From positions 19,560-83,559 of the forward strand of contig JARWZW010000005.1 in the NCBI GenBank assembly GCA_029866155.1: 64,000 nucleotides of DNA. The letters are read 5' to 3'. Positions 24,675 to 32,020 of the stretch are shown here, one piece after another. The position numbers were made by a program, and so were the translations under genes. How positions within the stretch are numbered: position 1 is the stretch's first letter; each line of letters starts with the position of its first letter. This stretch comes from Caulobacter sp. GTDB taxonomy: Bacteria; Pseudomonadota; Alphaproteobacteria; Caulobacterales; Caulobacteraceae. Below the pieces are notes generated by a model. The model saw only the letters and a program-made list of their open reading frames with translations, was not told the origin of the DNA and made no database searches.

Positions 24675-26219
24675 GTGTCCGCCATTGAAAACGATTTGCG
24701 CATCGGCAGGGCCTGGCGGCTCGCCCTTTCGGCGACAGTCCTGCTGACCGGCCTGCGGTTGTTTGCCCTTTTCGCCTCGCCTCTCGATCTTTACCCCGAC
24801 GAGGCTCAGTATTGGCTTTGGTCCAGAACCCTCGATCTGGGTTACTATTCCAAGCCCCCGATGATCGCCTGGATCATTCATCTGACAACGGCCCTGGGCA
24901 ATGCCGAGCCCTTTGTCCGGTTGGCGGCGCCGCTGTTTCACGCCGGGACGGGCCTTGCCCTGTTCGGGATCGGGCGGCGGCTCTATGGCGACTGGGCCGG
25001 CCTGTTCGCCCTGTTGATATACCAGATGATGCCCGGCGTGGCCGTCTCCAGCGGCATCATCTCCACTGACGCCCCCCTGCTGTTCTTTCTCAGCCTTGCC
25101 CTCCTGGCCTATGTGGACTTGCCACAGGCCAGGCGGCCCGTGGCGACCGCAGCCGCCCTGGGCGTCGCCCTGGGCCTGGCCATGCTGTCGAAATACGCCG
25201 CCCTCTACGCCGTCATCGGCATTGTCGCCCATCTGGCCATCGACCGGCAGGCCCGCAGCGCCTGGACCCCAAGAACCACCCTGGCCGCACTGGGCGCTCT
25301 CGTCCTGGTGATCGCGCCAAACCTGGCCTGGAACGCACTGCACGGCTTCGCCACCATCGAGCATACCGCAGCCAACGCCGATGTCGGGTCAGGTCTGAGA
25401 TTCGACGTTCTGGAGATGCTCCGGCTGCTCCTCGAACAGTTCGGGGTTTTCGGGGCCTTTTTCGCCGTGCTGCTGGTCGCCGTGGTGCTGGCGTTCCGGG
25501 GCCGGCTGGAGCGGGCCGATCTGATGCTGCTCTGCTGGACCGCGCCGCCAATCCTGGCTGTGACCCTCCAGGCGTTCCTGACCCGCGCCAACGCCAACTG
25601 GACAGCCGCCGCCTATGTCGCCGGGGCCGTCCTGGCGGCGGGCCTCATGCTGCGCTGGCGGGCCCGATGGCCCATGGTGGCCGGTCTGGCCGTCCAGGCC
25701 GCCTTCGCCGGACTGTTCCTGGTCTGGGTGGTGTCGCCCCGGACGGCAGAGGCCATGGGCGCCGCCAACAGCTTCAAGCGGGTCAAGGGCTGGGAGGTCA
25801 TGAGCGAAGCCGTGGTTCGCCGGGCCGAGATCGAGATGGCCGACCGGGGACTGACCGCCATCGCCGTAGATGACCGCTTCCTGTTCAACGCCTTGGCATA
25901 TTACGGACGGACCTTCCTGAACCGGCCGGGCGCCCCGCCGCTGAAGATCTGGCTGCGGCGCAACCACGCCGGCAACCAGGCAGAGGCCCAGTCCCCCCTG
26001 ACGCCGGCGCTTGGCGGTCGGGTGCTGGTCGTCACGGCCGCCGAGGTCAAGGTCAGCGAGGACGGCGGCCGCAGGATGCAGCCCCGGATCGATCTGCTCT
26101 CCGGCGATTTCGCCGCCAGCCGGACCCTGGAAGTCAGCCGCGCCCGGCTGGACTCCAAGCGCCTGAGACGCACCGTCCTGATCCTCGGCGAAGGCTATCA
26201 GCCCCGTCCCAAGGACTGA
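24675..26219 (+). CDS. ArnT-like integral membrane glycosyltransferase (GT39/GT83 type)
   Basis: A 514-aa polytopic protein with about 11-12 hydrophobic segments and a soluble C-terminal tail. The first periplasmic loop carries the conserved acidic motif DLYPDEAQYWLWSRTLDLGYYSKPPMIAW, the hallmark of polyprenyl-phosphate-sugar dependent transferases related to ArnT and PMT. It would move a sugar from a lipid carrier to an envelope glycan or lipid on the periplasmic side. Start GTG 24675 follows GGGAG. The acceptor is unknown; no other polysaccharide genes are nearby. Confidence 0.85.
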   Translation: MSAIENDLRIGRAWRLALSATVLLTGLRLFALFASPLDLYPDEAQYWLWSRTLDLGYYSKPPMIAWIIHLTTALGNAEPFVRLAAPLFHAGTGLALFGIGRRLYGDWAGLFALLIYQMMPGVAVSSGIISTDAPLLFFLSLALLAYVDLPQARRPVATAAALGVALGLAMLSKYAALYAVIGIVAHLAIDRQARSAWTPRTTLAALGALVLVIAPNLAWNALHGFATIEHTAANADVGSGLRFDVLEMLRLLLEQFGVFGAFFAVLLVAVVLAFRGRLERADLMLLCWTAPPILAVTLQAFLTRANANWTAAAYVAGAVLAAGLMLRWRARWPMVAGLAVQAAFAGLFLVWVVSPRTAEAMGAANSFKRVKGWEVMSEAVVRRAEIEMADRGLTAIAVDDRFLFNALAYYGRTFLNRPGAPPLKIWLRRNHAGNQAEAQSPLTPALGGRVLVVTAAEVKVSEDGGRRMQPRIDLLSGDFAASRTLEVSRARLDSKRLRRTVLILGEGYQPRPKD

Positions 26220-26293
26220 TCAGGCCAGCTAGAACCTGTTCCGTTATGATCGAACCGATAAAAACGGAAAAACAGGCTTTGATTCAAAGGATT

Positions 26294-26338
26294 AGAGCGT
26301 GTTCCGACAATCGCTTCACACTTGTCGGAACAGGCTCT
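26294..26338. repeat. Long palindromic element between the ArnT-like gene and msrA
   Basis: TAGAGC-G-TGTTCCGACAA (26293-26310) pairs with TTGTCGGAACA-G-GCTCTA (26322-26339) around an 11-base loop. The preceding AT-rich bases (26231-26280) contain a second, looser TGTTCCGT / ACGGAAAAACA inverted repeat. It resembles the mobile palindromes of alphaproteobacterial intergenic regions and could also serve as a bidirectional terminator for the two convergent genes. Confidence 0.6.
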
Positions 26339-26939
26339 ATTGGCCCCAGATGCTGCGGACCCGGGCGTCCCGTCCGCAGCTGGTGCGATAGATATTGTAG
26401 CGGACCGGGTTCTTCTCGGCATAGTCCTGGTGGTAGCCCTCGGCCGGCCAGAAGCTGACAAAGTCCAGCACCGGCGTGACCACCCTGCCCCGCCCGCCCA
26501 GCGTCGACTGGGCGGCGGATTTTGCAGCCTGGGCCGCCCGCTTCTGGGCGTCGGAACGGGCCCAGATCGCGGTCGTGTATTCCCGGCCCCGGTCGCAGAA
26601 CTGGCCGCCGGCGTCGGTCGGGTCGATCTTGCGGAAGAAACGGTCGGTCAGGGCACGGTAGCTGATCCGTGAGGGATCGAACACAACCTTGACCGCCTCG
26701 ATATGGCCGGTGTGGTTCTCGTAGGTCGGGTTGCGCAGGGTCCCGCCGGCATAGCCGGACACCACATCGATGACCCCCGGGACCTTGGCCAGATCGTGTT
26801 CGACACACCAGAAACAGCCGCCGGCGAAATAGGCGGTTTCCCTGCGGGCCTCCTGGGCCTGGGCGGCGCCGCCGAGCTGGGAAAAGGCCAGGACCGCGAG
26901 ACTGGCGAAGGCGAAGACGGCGGCGATGAGGCGTTTCAT
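26337..26939 (-). CDS. msrA: Peptide-methionine (S)-S-oxide reductase, exported
   Basis: A 200-aa methionine sulfoxide reductase. The catalytic motif is GGCFWC (Cys42) followed by the family segments VVSGYAGG, HIEAVKVVFDPS, FFRKIDPTDAGGQFCDRGREY and the resolving-cysteine region SCGRD near the C-terminus. An N-terminal signal peptide of about 28 residues (ending AQAQ) places it in the periplasm, where it repairs oxidised methionines of exported proteins. Cytoplasmic MsrA lacks such a leader. The gene stands alone and its 3' end lies inside the palindromic element. Confidence 0.92.
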   Translation of the reverse strand: MKRLIAAVFAFASLAVLAFSQLGGAAQAQEARRETAYFAGGCFWCVEHDLAKVPGVIDVVSGYAGGTLRNPTYENHTGHIEAVKVVFDPSRISYRALTDRFFRKIDPTDAGGQFCDRGREYTTAIWARSDAQKRAAQAAKSAAQSTLGGRGRVVTPVLDFVSFWPAEGYHQDYAEKNPVRYNIYRTSCGRDARVRSIWGQ

Positions 26940-27030
26940 GACCGGGAAGATGGGACATTCCCATCAGGCTGCAAGACACGGCCGCGCACGAGGCGGTGAG
27001 GGGGCGGTGAGGGGTTGGTGATGGCTCCGG

Positions 27031-27633
27031 TCAGGCCGGGCGGCGGGCCCGCATGGCCTGGGCGATGGTGCCGTCGTCCAGCCAGTCCAGATCGCCGCCG
27101 ACCGGAACCCCCCTGGCCAGCATGGACACCGCCACCTCGAGGTTGGAGAGGCGCTCGGCGATGTAATGGGCGGTGGTTTGGCCATCGACCGTCGCCGGCA
27201 GGGCCAGGATCACCTCGCGGATCTCGCCCTCCATGACCCGGGCGGTCAGTTCATTGATGCGCAGGGCGTCCGGCCCCATGCCATCCAGGGCCGACAGCAG
27301 CCCGCCCAGGACGTGATACCGGCCGCGAAAGGCGCCGGCCCGCTCCATGGCCCAGACTGATCCCACCTCCTCGACCACACAGATCAGGGTGCGGTCCCGG
27401 GCCCCGTCGGCGCAGAGGCTGCAGGGATCGCAGCTGTCCAGGGAGCCACAGACGCTGCAGGTCCTCACATGGGCCTGGGCGTCGGCCAGGGCCTGGGCCA
27501 GGGGGCCCAGAAGCTGGTCGCGCCGTTTCAGCAGGGTCAGGGCCGCCCGGCGCGCAGACCGGGGACCCAGCCCCGGCAGTTTCGCCAGCAGGCTGATCAG
27601 GCGTTCGATCTCGGGGCCGGCGACGGATGCCAT
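27031..27633 (-). CDS. recR: Recombination mediator RecR
   Basis: A 200-aa protein that works with RecF/RecO to load RecA on gapped DNA. The order of domains is normal: helix-hairpin-helix ([20 protein letters not shown], about 16-35), C4 zinc finger (Cys59, Cys62, Cys71, Cys74), Toprim domain (RTLICVVEE to [21 protein letters not shown]), and a C-terminal Walker-B-like tail [16 protein letters not shown]. It is the last gene of the dnaX-SDR-ybaB-recR run, 50 bases after ybaB. Confidence 0.95.
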   Translation of the reverse strand: MASVAGPEIERLISLLAKLPGLGPRSARRAALTLLKRRDQLLGPLAQALADAQAHVRTCSVCGSLDSCDPCSLCADGARDRTLICVVEEVGSVWAMERAGAFRGRYHVLGGLLSALDGMGPDALRINELTARVMEGEIREVILALPATVDGQTTAHYIAERLSNLEVAVSMLARGVPVGGDLDWLDDGTIAQAMRARRPA

Positions 27634-27683
27634 GGGGTCCAGCTACAGGTGTTTGTGGCGCAGGCCGAGCGCCTGCAGAGGGG

Positions 27684-28007
27684 TCAGAACGGCATCCCGG
27701 GAATCTTGAGACCGGCCAGGGGGCCGGCGGCGGCCTTCATGAGGTCGGCGGTCTGGGCCTCGAGCTTCTGACGGGCCACGGAATGGGCCGCCACCAGCAG
27801 GTCGGAGAGGACATCGCCCTCGCCGGGAACCATCAGGCCGTCGTCCATCTCGACCAGCTTCAGCTCGCCCGTGCCCTTGAGCACCACACGCACCATGCCG
27901 CCGCCGCTGGTCCCCTCGACCTCAAGCGACGCGACCTTTTCCTGCGCCTCGGCCAGCTTCTGCTGCATGGCCTGGGCCTGTTTCATCAGGCCGCCGATAT
28001 CCTTCAT
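27684..28007 (-). CDS. ybaB: YbaB/EbfC nucleoid-associated protein
   Basis: A 107-aa small DNA-binding protein with the canonical start MKDIGGLMKQAQAMQQKLAEAQEKV, the central EGTSGGGMVRVVLKGTGELK and the C-terminal DLLVAAHSVARQKLE. Dimers bind DNA as tweezers. The dnaX-ybaB-recR order is conserved in many bacteria; here an SDR gene sits between dnaX and ybaB, and its stop overlaps the ybaB start by 4 bases. Confidence 0.94.
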   Translation of the reverse strand: MKDIGGLMKQAQAMQQKLAEAQEKVASLEVEGTSGGGMVRVVLKGTGELKLVEMDDGLMVPGEGDVLSDLLVAAHSVARQKLEAQTADLMKAAAGPLAGLKIPGMPF

Positions 28008-28810
28008 GGTGTTTCGCTTCCCTGGCTGAAGAGGCCGCCGGCGGCCAGCATGCCGTCCCGGATCTGTTCCGGATGCTGGGTGACCATCAGGTCATAGGCC
28101 TCAAGTTCCGCCGGCACATACCAGTGGATCTTGTCGGTGTGATAGGCGCCCCAGACGGCTTTCGCCACCTCGACCGGCGGGATCAGCCGCCACATCCCCT
28201 CGGCCGGGGCATTGGCCTTGGCCTCGTCCGGCAGGATGGGGGTGTCGATCAGGCCCGGCAGGGTGTCGGCCACCCGCACGCCATAGGGCTTCAGCTCCAC
28301 CGACAGGGCCTCGGTCAGGCCCTTCACGGCATGTTTGGTCGCCGAATAGACGGCGATGTTGGGGATGCCGAAGATGGCCGAGGAGGACGAGGTGCTGAAA
28401 CACAGCGACCCCGGCGTGGCCTTCAACAGGGGCGCGGCCAGATGGATGCCGCTGAGCACCGCCACCAGATTGACATTGACCACGGCCATGACGTCGTCCC
28501 AGGCCATGTCGACAAAGGGCCCGCCCCGGCCGATGCCGGCATTGTTGAAAAGCAGGTCCAGGGTCCCGCCGGTCGCATCGCCAAAGGCGGCGATGGCGGC
28601 GCGATAGGCCTCGCGGTCGGTGACATCCAGCACCGACAGCAGGCAGTTGTCGGCCCCCAGCTCGGCCCGCAGGGCTTCCAGACCGGCGGCATTGACGTCA
28701 TGGCCGCCGACGAACCAGCCCTCGGACGCAAACAGCCGGGCGGTTTCCAGCCCCATGCCGGAGGCGGCGCCGGTGATGAAGATGGCCTTGCGGCCCCTGG
28801 CGGTGGTCAT
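28004..28810 (-). CDS. Short-chain dehydrogenase/reductase inserted in the dnaX-recR operon
   Basis: A 268-aa classical SDR. The cofactor motif is TGAASGMG (about 13-20), NNAGIG follows at about 90, and the catalytic Ser-Tyr-Lys are in FSTSSSSAIFGIPNIAVYSATKHAVKG. Asp after the second strand (GGHDVNAAG) suggests NAD preference. ATG 28810 has AGGAACA upstream; the frame further upstream runs into repeat DNA. The substrate is unknown. Its position between dnaX and ybaB, with a 4-base overlap onto ybaB, makes ybaB-recR translation depend partly on this gene. I see no functional reason for the link. Confidence 0.88.
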   Translation of the reverse strand: MTTARGRKAIFITGAASGMGLETARLFASEGWFVGGHDVNAAGLEALRAELGADNCLLSVLDVTDREAYRAAIAAFGDATGGTLDLLFNNAGIGRGGPFVDMAWDDVMAVVNVNLVAVLSGIHLAAPLLKATPGSLCFSTSSSSAIFGIPNIAVYSATKHAVKGLTEALSVELKPYGVRVADTLPGLIDTPILPDEAKANAPAEGMWRLIPPVEVAKAVWGAYHTDKIHWYVPAELEAYDLMVTQHPEQIRDGMLAAGGLFSQGSETP

Positions 28811-28828
28811 CTGTGTTCCTCTCCTTTT

Positions 28829-28988
28829 TCCCTTCTCCCGCTTGTCGGGAGAAGGTGGCAGCCGAAGGCCGACGGATGAGGGCTGCGCGGGAGGTCGGTC
28901 GTTGGCCTCGTCACAGTCTTCACAATCCGGCGCTGCCCTCATCCGACCCGCTTCGCGGGCCACCTTCTCCCGACGAGCGGGAGAAGGA
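28829..28988. repeat. Inverted pair of CTTCTCCC-type REP elements between dnaX and the SDR gene
   Basis: One unit (28829-28891: CCTTCTCCC, loop, GGGAGAAGG, then GATGAGGGC) faces a second inverted copy (28930-28988: GCCCTCATCC, then CACCTTCTCCC, loop, GCGGGAGAAGG). Each contains its own hairpin and together they can form a structure of about 160 bases. Related units occur at 34737-34795, 34838-34891, 36708-36768 and 36808-36865. Confidence 0.75.
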
Positions 28989-28989
28989 T

Positions 28990-30861
28990 CTAGTCGTCGT
29001 CCTCAGCCTCTATGGGGGCATCGTTCGCAGCCTCTCCCTGGGTAAGGGCAAGCTGCTTGACGCCCAGGATTTCTGCGCCGGGAAAGGCGTCCAGGACAGA
29101 CCGGACGAAGGGGTCGGCCTCGATCTCGGCCCGGGCCTCGCGCGCCTCGCGCTTCTGGCGTTCCCAGGCGGTTTCGGCCCCGCCGCCGCCATCGGTGGCC
29201 ACCAGCCAGGGCTGGCCGGTCCATTCCTTCAGCCGCGAGACCAGCCGGCCGGACAGGTTGGTCGGGGCGCCGGGAGCCGGTTCGAAGACAATGGCGCCGG
29301 GCCGGAAACTGACCAGGCGAAGATAGCGGTCGACATCCAGCTTCAGCCCGATCTCGCGCTTGGCGTCGATCAGCTTCAGGACGTCCTCGAAGCTGGCCAG
29401 GCTGGCCTGGGGTGATACGGCGGCCTGGGGCGCGGGCTGGACCATCCGCGCCTGGGCCGAGGCCACGCCGGAAGGGCCGCCGGGCGCAGAGGGAGACCTC
29501 GGCGCACCGCCGCCGCCGGCCGGGGCCCCGGGAGTCTCGCCGCTGCGCAGGGCCTTCAGCGCTTCCTCGGGTCCGGGCAGGTCGGCGGCGTAGCAAAACC
29601 GGATCAGGGCCATCTCGACCGCGGCCGAGGGGTCCGGCGCCCGGCGCACCTCGTCATGGCCCTTGAGCAGCATCTGCCAGAGCCGCGACAGGCTGCCGGC
29701 AGAGGCCAGGGCCCCGACGGCGGCGATGCGCTGGGCCTGTTCCCTGGGCATGGCCAGCGCGTCCGGCCCCAGGGCCTTGCTGACCGCCGCCGAATGGCTG
29801 TGTTCCAGCAGGTCCAGCATGACCTGGACCGGATCGGCGCCAAAGCCCCAGAGGGTGCGGTAGGTGGTGATGGCCGGCCCCGCCTCGCCGCGCATCACCT
29901 GTTCGAACAGCTGGATGGTCTGGGACCGGTCGGCCAGGCCCAGCATGTCCTGGACGATCTTTGCCGGCACCACCTGGCCCGGGTCGGTCTGGACAATGGC
30001 CTGGTCCAGCAGGGACAGGCCGTCCCGCACCGAGCCCTCGGCGGCCCGGGAAATCAGGGCCAGGCCCTCGGCCTCGACCTTGGCGCCTTCCTTCGCGCAG
30101 ATCCGCTCCAGATGGGCGGCCAGGACCGGCGGCTCAACCCGCCGCAGGTCGAAACGCTGGCAGCGGGACAGGATGGTCACCGGCACCTTGCGGATCTCGG
30201 TGGTGGCGAAGATGAACTTGGCGTGGGGCGGCGGCTCTTCCAGGGTCTTGAGCAGCGCATTGAAGGCCGCCGTCGACAGCATATGCACTTCGTCGATGAC
30301 ATAGACCTTGTAGCGGGCCTCGGTCGGGGAATAGCGCACCCCGTCCAGCAGCTCGCGCATCTCGTCGACCTTGGTGCGGCTGGCGGCGTCCAGTTCCAGA
30401 ACATCCATGTGCCGGCCCTCGACGATGGCGGCGCAGTGGCGGCCCTCATGGCCCAGGTCCATGGAGGGCTGGTGGACCGTATCGCTCTCGAAGTTCAGGG
30501 CCCGGGCCAGCAGCCGGGCGGTGGTGGTCTTGCCCACCCCCCGCACCCCGGTCAGCATGAAGGCATGGGCGATCCGGCCGGTGCTGAAGGCGTTGGTCAG
30601 GGTCCGGACCATGGCCTCCTGGCCGATCAGGTCCTCGAAGGTGCGGGGCCGGTACTTGCGGGCCAGCACGGTATAGGCCGGCCCGTCGGCGGTGGGCGGG
30701 CCCGGCAGGGGCTGCAGCGCCTGAGCGGACGAGGCGGCGGGAGCCATCACCTCCTGGGATGGGGGAGCCGGATCGCCGAAGATGTCGGCCGTCAGGGTGT
30801 CGCGTTCCGGAGCCTCGGGCTCCGGCGCATCTTCATCCCAGGGCGGCGCAGAATCGGACAT
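28990..30861 (-). CDS. dnaX: DNA polymerase III subunits gamma and tau
   Basis: A 623-aa clamp-loader ATPase. After a roughly 60-residue acidic, proline-rich extension the AAA+ module begins at YTVLARKYRPRTFEDLIGQEAMV, with Walker A GVRGVGKTTTARLL, Walker B VYVIDEVHMLS, sensor 1 FIFATTE, and the lid and collar domains. The tau tail ends with an acidic stretch EAEDDD. The zinc module is degenerate: only one cysteine (GRHC) remains where four are normal, a state I recall from Caulobacter relatives. No clear slippery A/T heptamer for gamma frameshifting was noticed. It lies directly downstream of the SRP RNA gene. Confidence 0.95.
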   Translation of the reverse strand: MSDSAPPWDEDAPEPEAPERDTLTADIFGDPAPPSQEVMAPAASSAQALQPLPGPPTADGPAYTVLARKYRPRTFEDLIGQEAMVRTLTNAFSTGRIAHAFMLTGVRGVGKTTTARLLARALNFESDTVHQPSMDLGHEGRHCAAIVEGRHMDVLELDAASRTKVDEMRELLDGVRYSPTEARYKVYVIDEVHMLSTAAFNALLKTLEEPPPHAKFIFATTEIRKVPVTILSRCQRFDLRRVEPPVLAAHLERICAKEGAKVEAEGLALISRAAEGSVRDGLSLLDQAIVQTDPGQVVPAKIVQDMLGLADRSQTIQLFEQVMRGEAGPAITTYRTLWGFGADPVQVMLDLLEHSHSAAVSKALGPDALAMPREQAQRIAAVGALASAGSLSRLWQMLLKGHDEVRRAPDPSAAVEMALIRFCYAADLPGPEEALKALRSGETPGAPAGGGGAPRSPSAPGGPSGVASAQARMVQPAPQAAVSPQASLASFEDVLKLIDAKREIGLKLDVDRYLRLVSFRPGAIVFEPAPGAPTNLSGRLVSRLKEWTGQPWLVATDGGGGAETAWERQKREAREARAEIEADPFVRSVLDAFPGAEILGVKQLALTQGEAANDAPIEAEDDD

Positions 30862-30884
30862 CGGGGCCTTGCTGAAGCGCTCGT

Positions 30885-30930
30885 GCGTCCTTCGACACGG
30901 CCGCTGTGCGGCCTACTCAGGATGACGAAC
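30885..30930. repeat. REP-like repeat upstream of dnaX
   Basis: The segment contains TCCTTCGACACGGCCGC, a three-base loop, GCGGCC (30899-30904 with 30908-30913), then TACTCAGGATGACGAA. This form is very common between genes in Caulobacterales and other alphaproteobacteria. It lies between ffs and dnaX in their common transcript and might limit read-through. Confidence 0.6.
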
Positions 30931-31028
30931 AGGGGTGGAGTCGCTTGGGTGTTCCCAGTCTATGTCATCCGGCGCGGTCGCTGAAAGGACATTGCGCCGA
31001 CGCTGGACGCCGAAAATGGGGTTGAGGT

Positions 31029-31122
31029 GGAGACCGGACAACGACCCGGAGCAAATCTCGTTGTGGCTGCTGCCTTCCGGCCCTGACCAGGTTGGCGAGC
31101 ACTCCGCCCATCGCCGATCTCC
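31029..31122 (-). ncRNA. ffs: Signal recognition particle RNA, small bacterial type (4.5S)
   Basis: The minus strand contains the invariant SRP core CCTGGTCAGGGCCGGAAGG followed by CAGCAGCCA, i.e. the GGAA tetraloop hairpin with its two internal loops that bind Ffh. Flanking pairs continue the hairpin: CTCG with CGAG, CGGAG with CTCCG, GCGA with TCGT, and terminal GGAGA with TCTCC, giving about 94 nt. A promoter fits exactly upstream. In many alphaproteobacteria ffs precedes dnaX, as here. Ends are set from pairing and promoter position and may be off by a few bases. Confidence 0.9.
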
Positions 31123-31128
31123 GAGGCC

Positions 31129-31157
31129 TATATCGCGATTTGAACCGGCGAGCGCAA
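31129..31157 (-). promoter_or_regulatory. Promoter of the SRP RNA gene
   Basis: On the minus strand TTGCGC (31157-31152) is followed after exactly 17 bases by GATATA (31134-31129). The predicted start, about seven bases on, falls at 31122, where the SRP RNA stem begins. Confidence 0.6.
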
Positions 31158-31432
31158 GACTTGGTCTGTGCCGGGCCTTTTCCGGCGCCTGGCGGGAGGC
31201 GACGGGGCCTTGGCCTGCGATCTCGTTTGCGCTGTTTGCCGTCGGAATCGGGCAGAAAAGGCCGCGTTGAAAATTTCGCAGGGCGACGAGGGGTGGGAAG
31301 GCCTGAAGGCCGAGACCGGAGACTGAGCCGGAAGGATGAGCAACATATTGTATTGATGAGATTTATGGGGTTTTTAGAGGTCGATCCATAGCGGGATGGC
31401 GCCTGTCCCGCCCGGCGTCCGCCCTGTCGGAA
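31158..31432. other. Non-coding stretch upstream of ffs
   Basis: No gene is supported. Apparent frames on both strands lack codon-use or family support and overlap the RNA gene. The only local feature is a short AT-rich tract (about 31340-31385), unusual in this GC-rich DNA. Confidence 0.4.
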
Positions 31433-31560
31433 ACGTCGGTTTTCTGGACGATCTTGTCCGGGTTTTTGTCGGGTTTTGTCGGGTTTTCCCTCACGCGCGA
31501 CAGGGCGGTGCATGGCGTGTCCGGGAGGGCTCGAAGCGGCAGCGCCATTATAGCGGATGA
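31433..31560. repeat. Long intergenic repeat, copy 0 (partial, degenerate)
   Basis: Matches the middle part of copies 1-3: GTCGGTTTTCTGGACG, then TTGTCCGGGTT, then CAGGGCGG.GCATGG, CTCGAAGCGGCAG and ATTATAGC.GATG. The 'GGTCACAGG..TTCGGTAACGA' core is replaced by GTCGGGTTTT runs. It sits in tandem just before copy 1. Confidence 0.6.
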
Positions 31561-31586
31561 GCGCCGTCAACGCCTTTTCCCCCCTG

Positions 31587-31930
31587 CTGACAGAGACTGG
31601 GGCGAGAAAGGATTTCCCCATCCCCTGCCCCTCCCGACAACCCGCCCTGCCGCAAGCGCCGGTTTCCAGGACGGGTCTTGTCCGGGTGTTCACAGGCTTC
31701 GGTAACGAGGATATCCGGGTGGTCACAGGTTTCGGTAACGACGAAACCCGCGCCTTGTCGGATTTTTCGTCGGGTGCGCCAGGGCGGGACATGGAGCCTC
31801 CCGGAGGCGTCGAAGCGGCAGGGGTGATTATCGCATGGTCCAGGTCAGTCCGCGCGGCCGCCCCTTGCCACCCGAAAGTCGGGGTCGGAGCCCAGGACGG
31901 GACGGGGTTCGGTAGTATTGTGTCCCCGAA
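31587..31930. repeat. Long intergenic repeat, copy 1
   Basis: Runs from CTGACAGAGACTGGGGCGAG to GTGTCCCCGAA. Shared blocks with copies 2 and 3 include TCCGGGTGGTCACAGG, TTCGGTAACGA, CGCGCCTTGT, GGCGTCGAAGCGGC, ATCGCATGG and the terminal GTGTCCCC. It contains an internal 33-bp tandem duplication (31681-31713 and 31714-31746). It lies between ffs and the hybrid kinase gene. Confidence 0.75.
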
Positions 31931-32020
31931 ACTCGCCCTGATTAATTGGCCGCTTACCTTATGAATATCTTATGTGCCGCCTGCCATGTCGATTAGCGGG
32001 AACTGGGGAGAGGATTCTGC

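Noticed and set aside
30965..31792. 275-codon minus-strand frame over the SRP RNA and repeats
   Set aside because: It crosses the SRP RNA, its promoter and two repeat copies; the composition is basic and non-protein-like.
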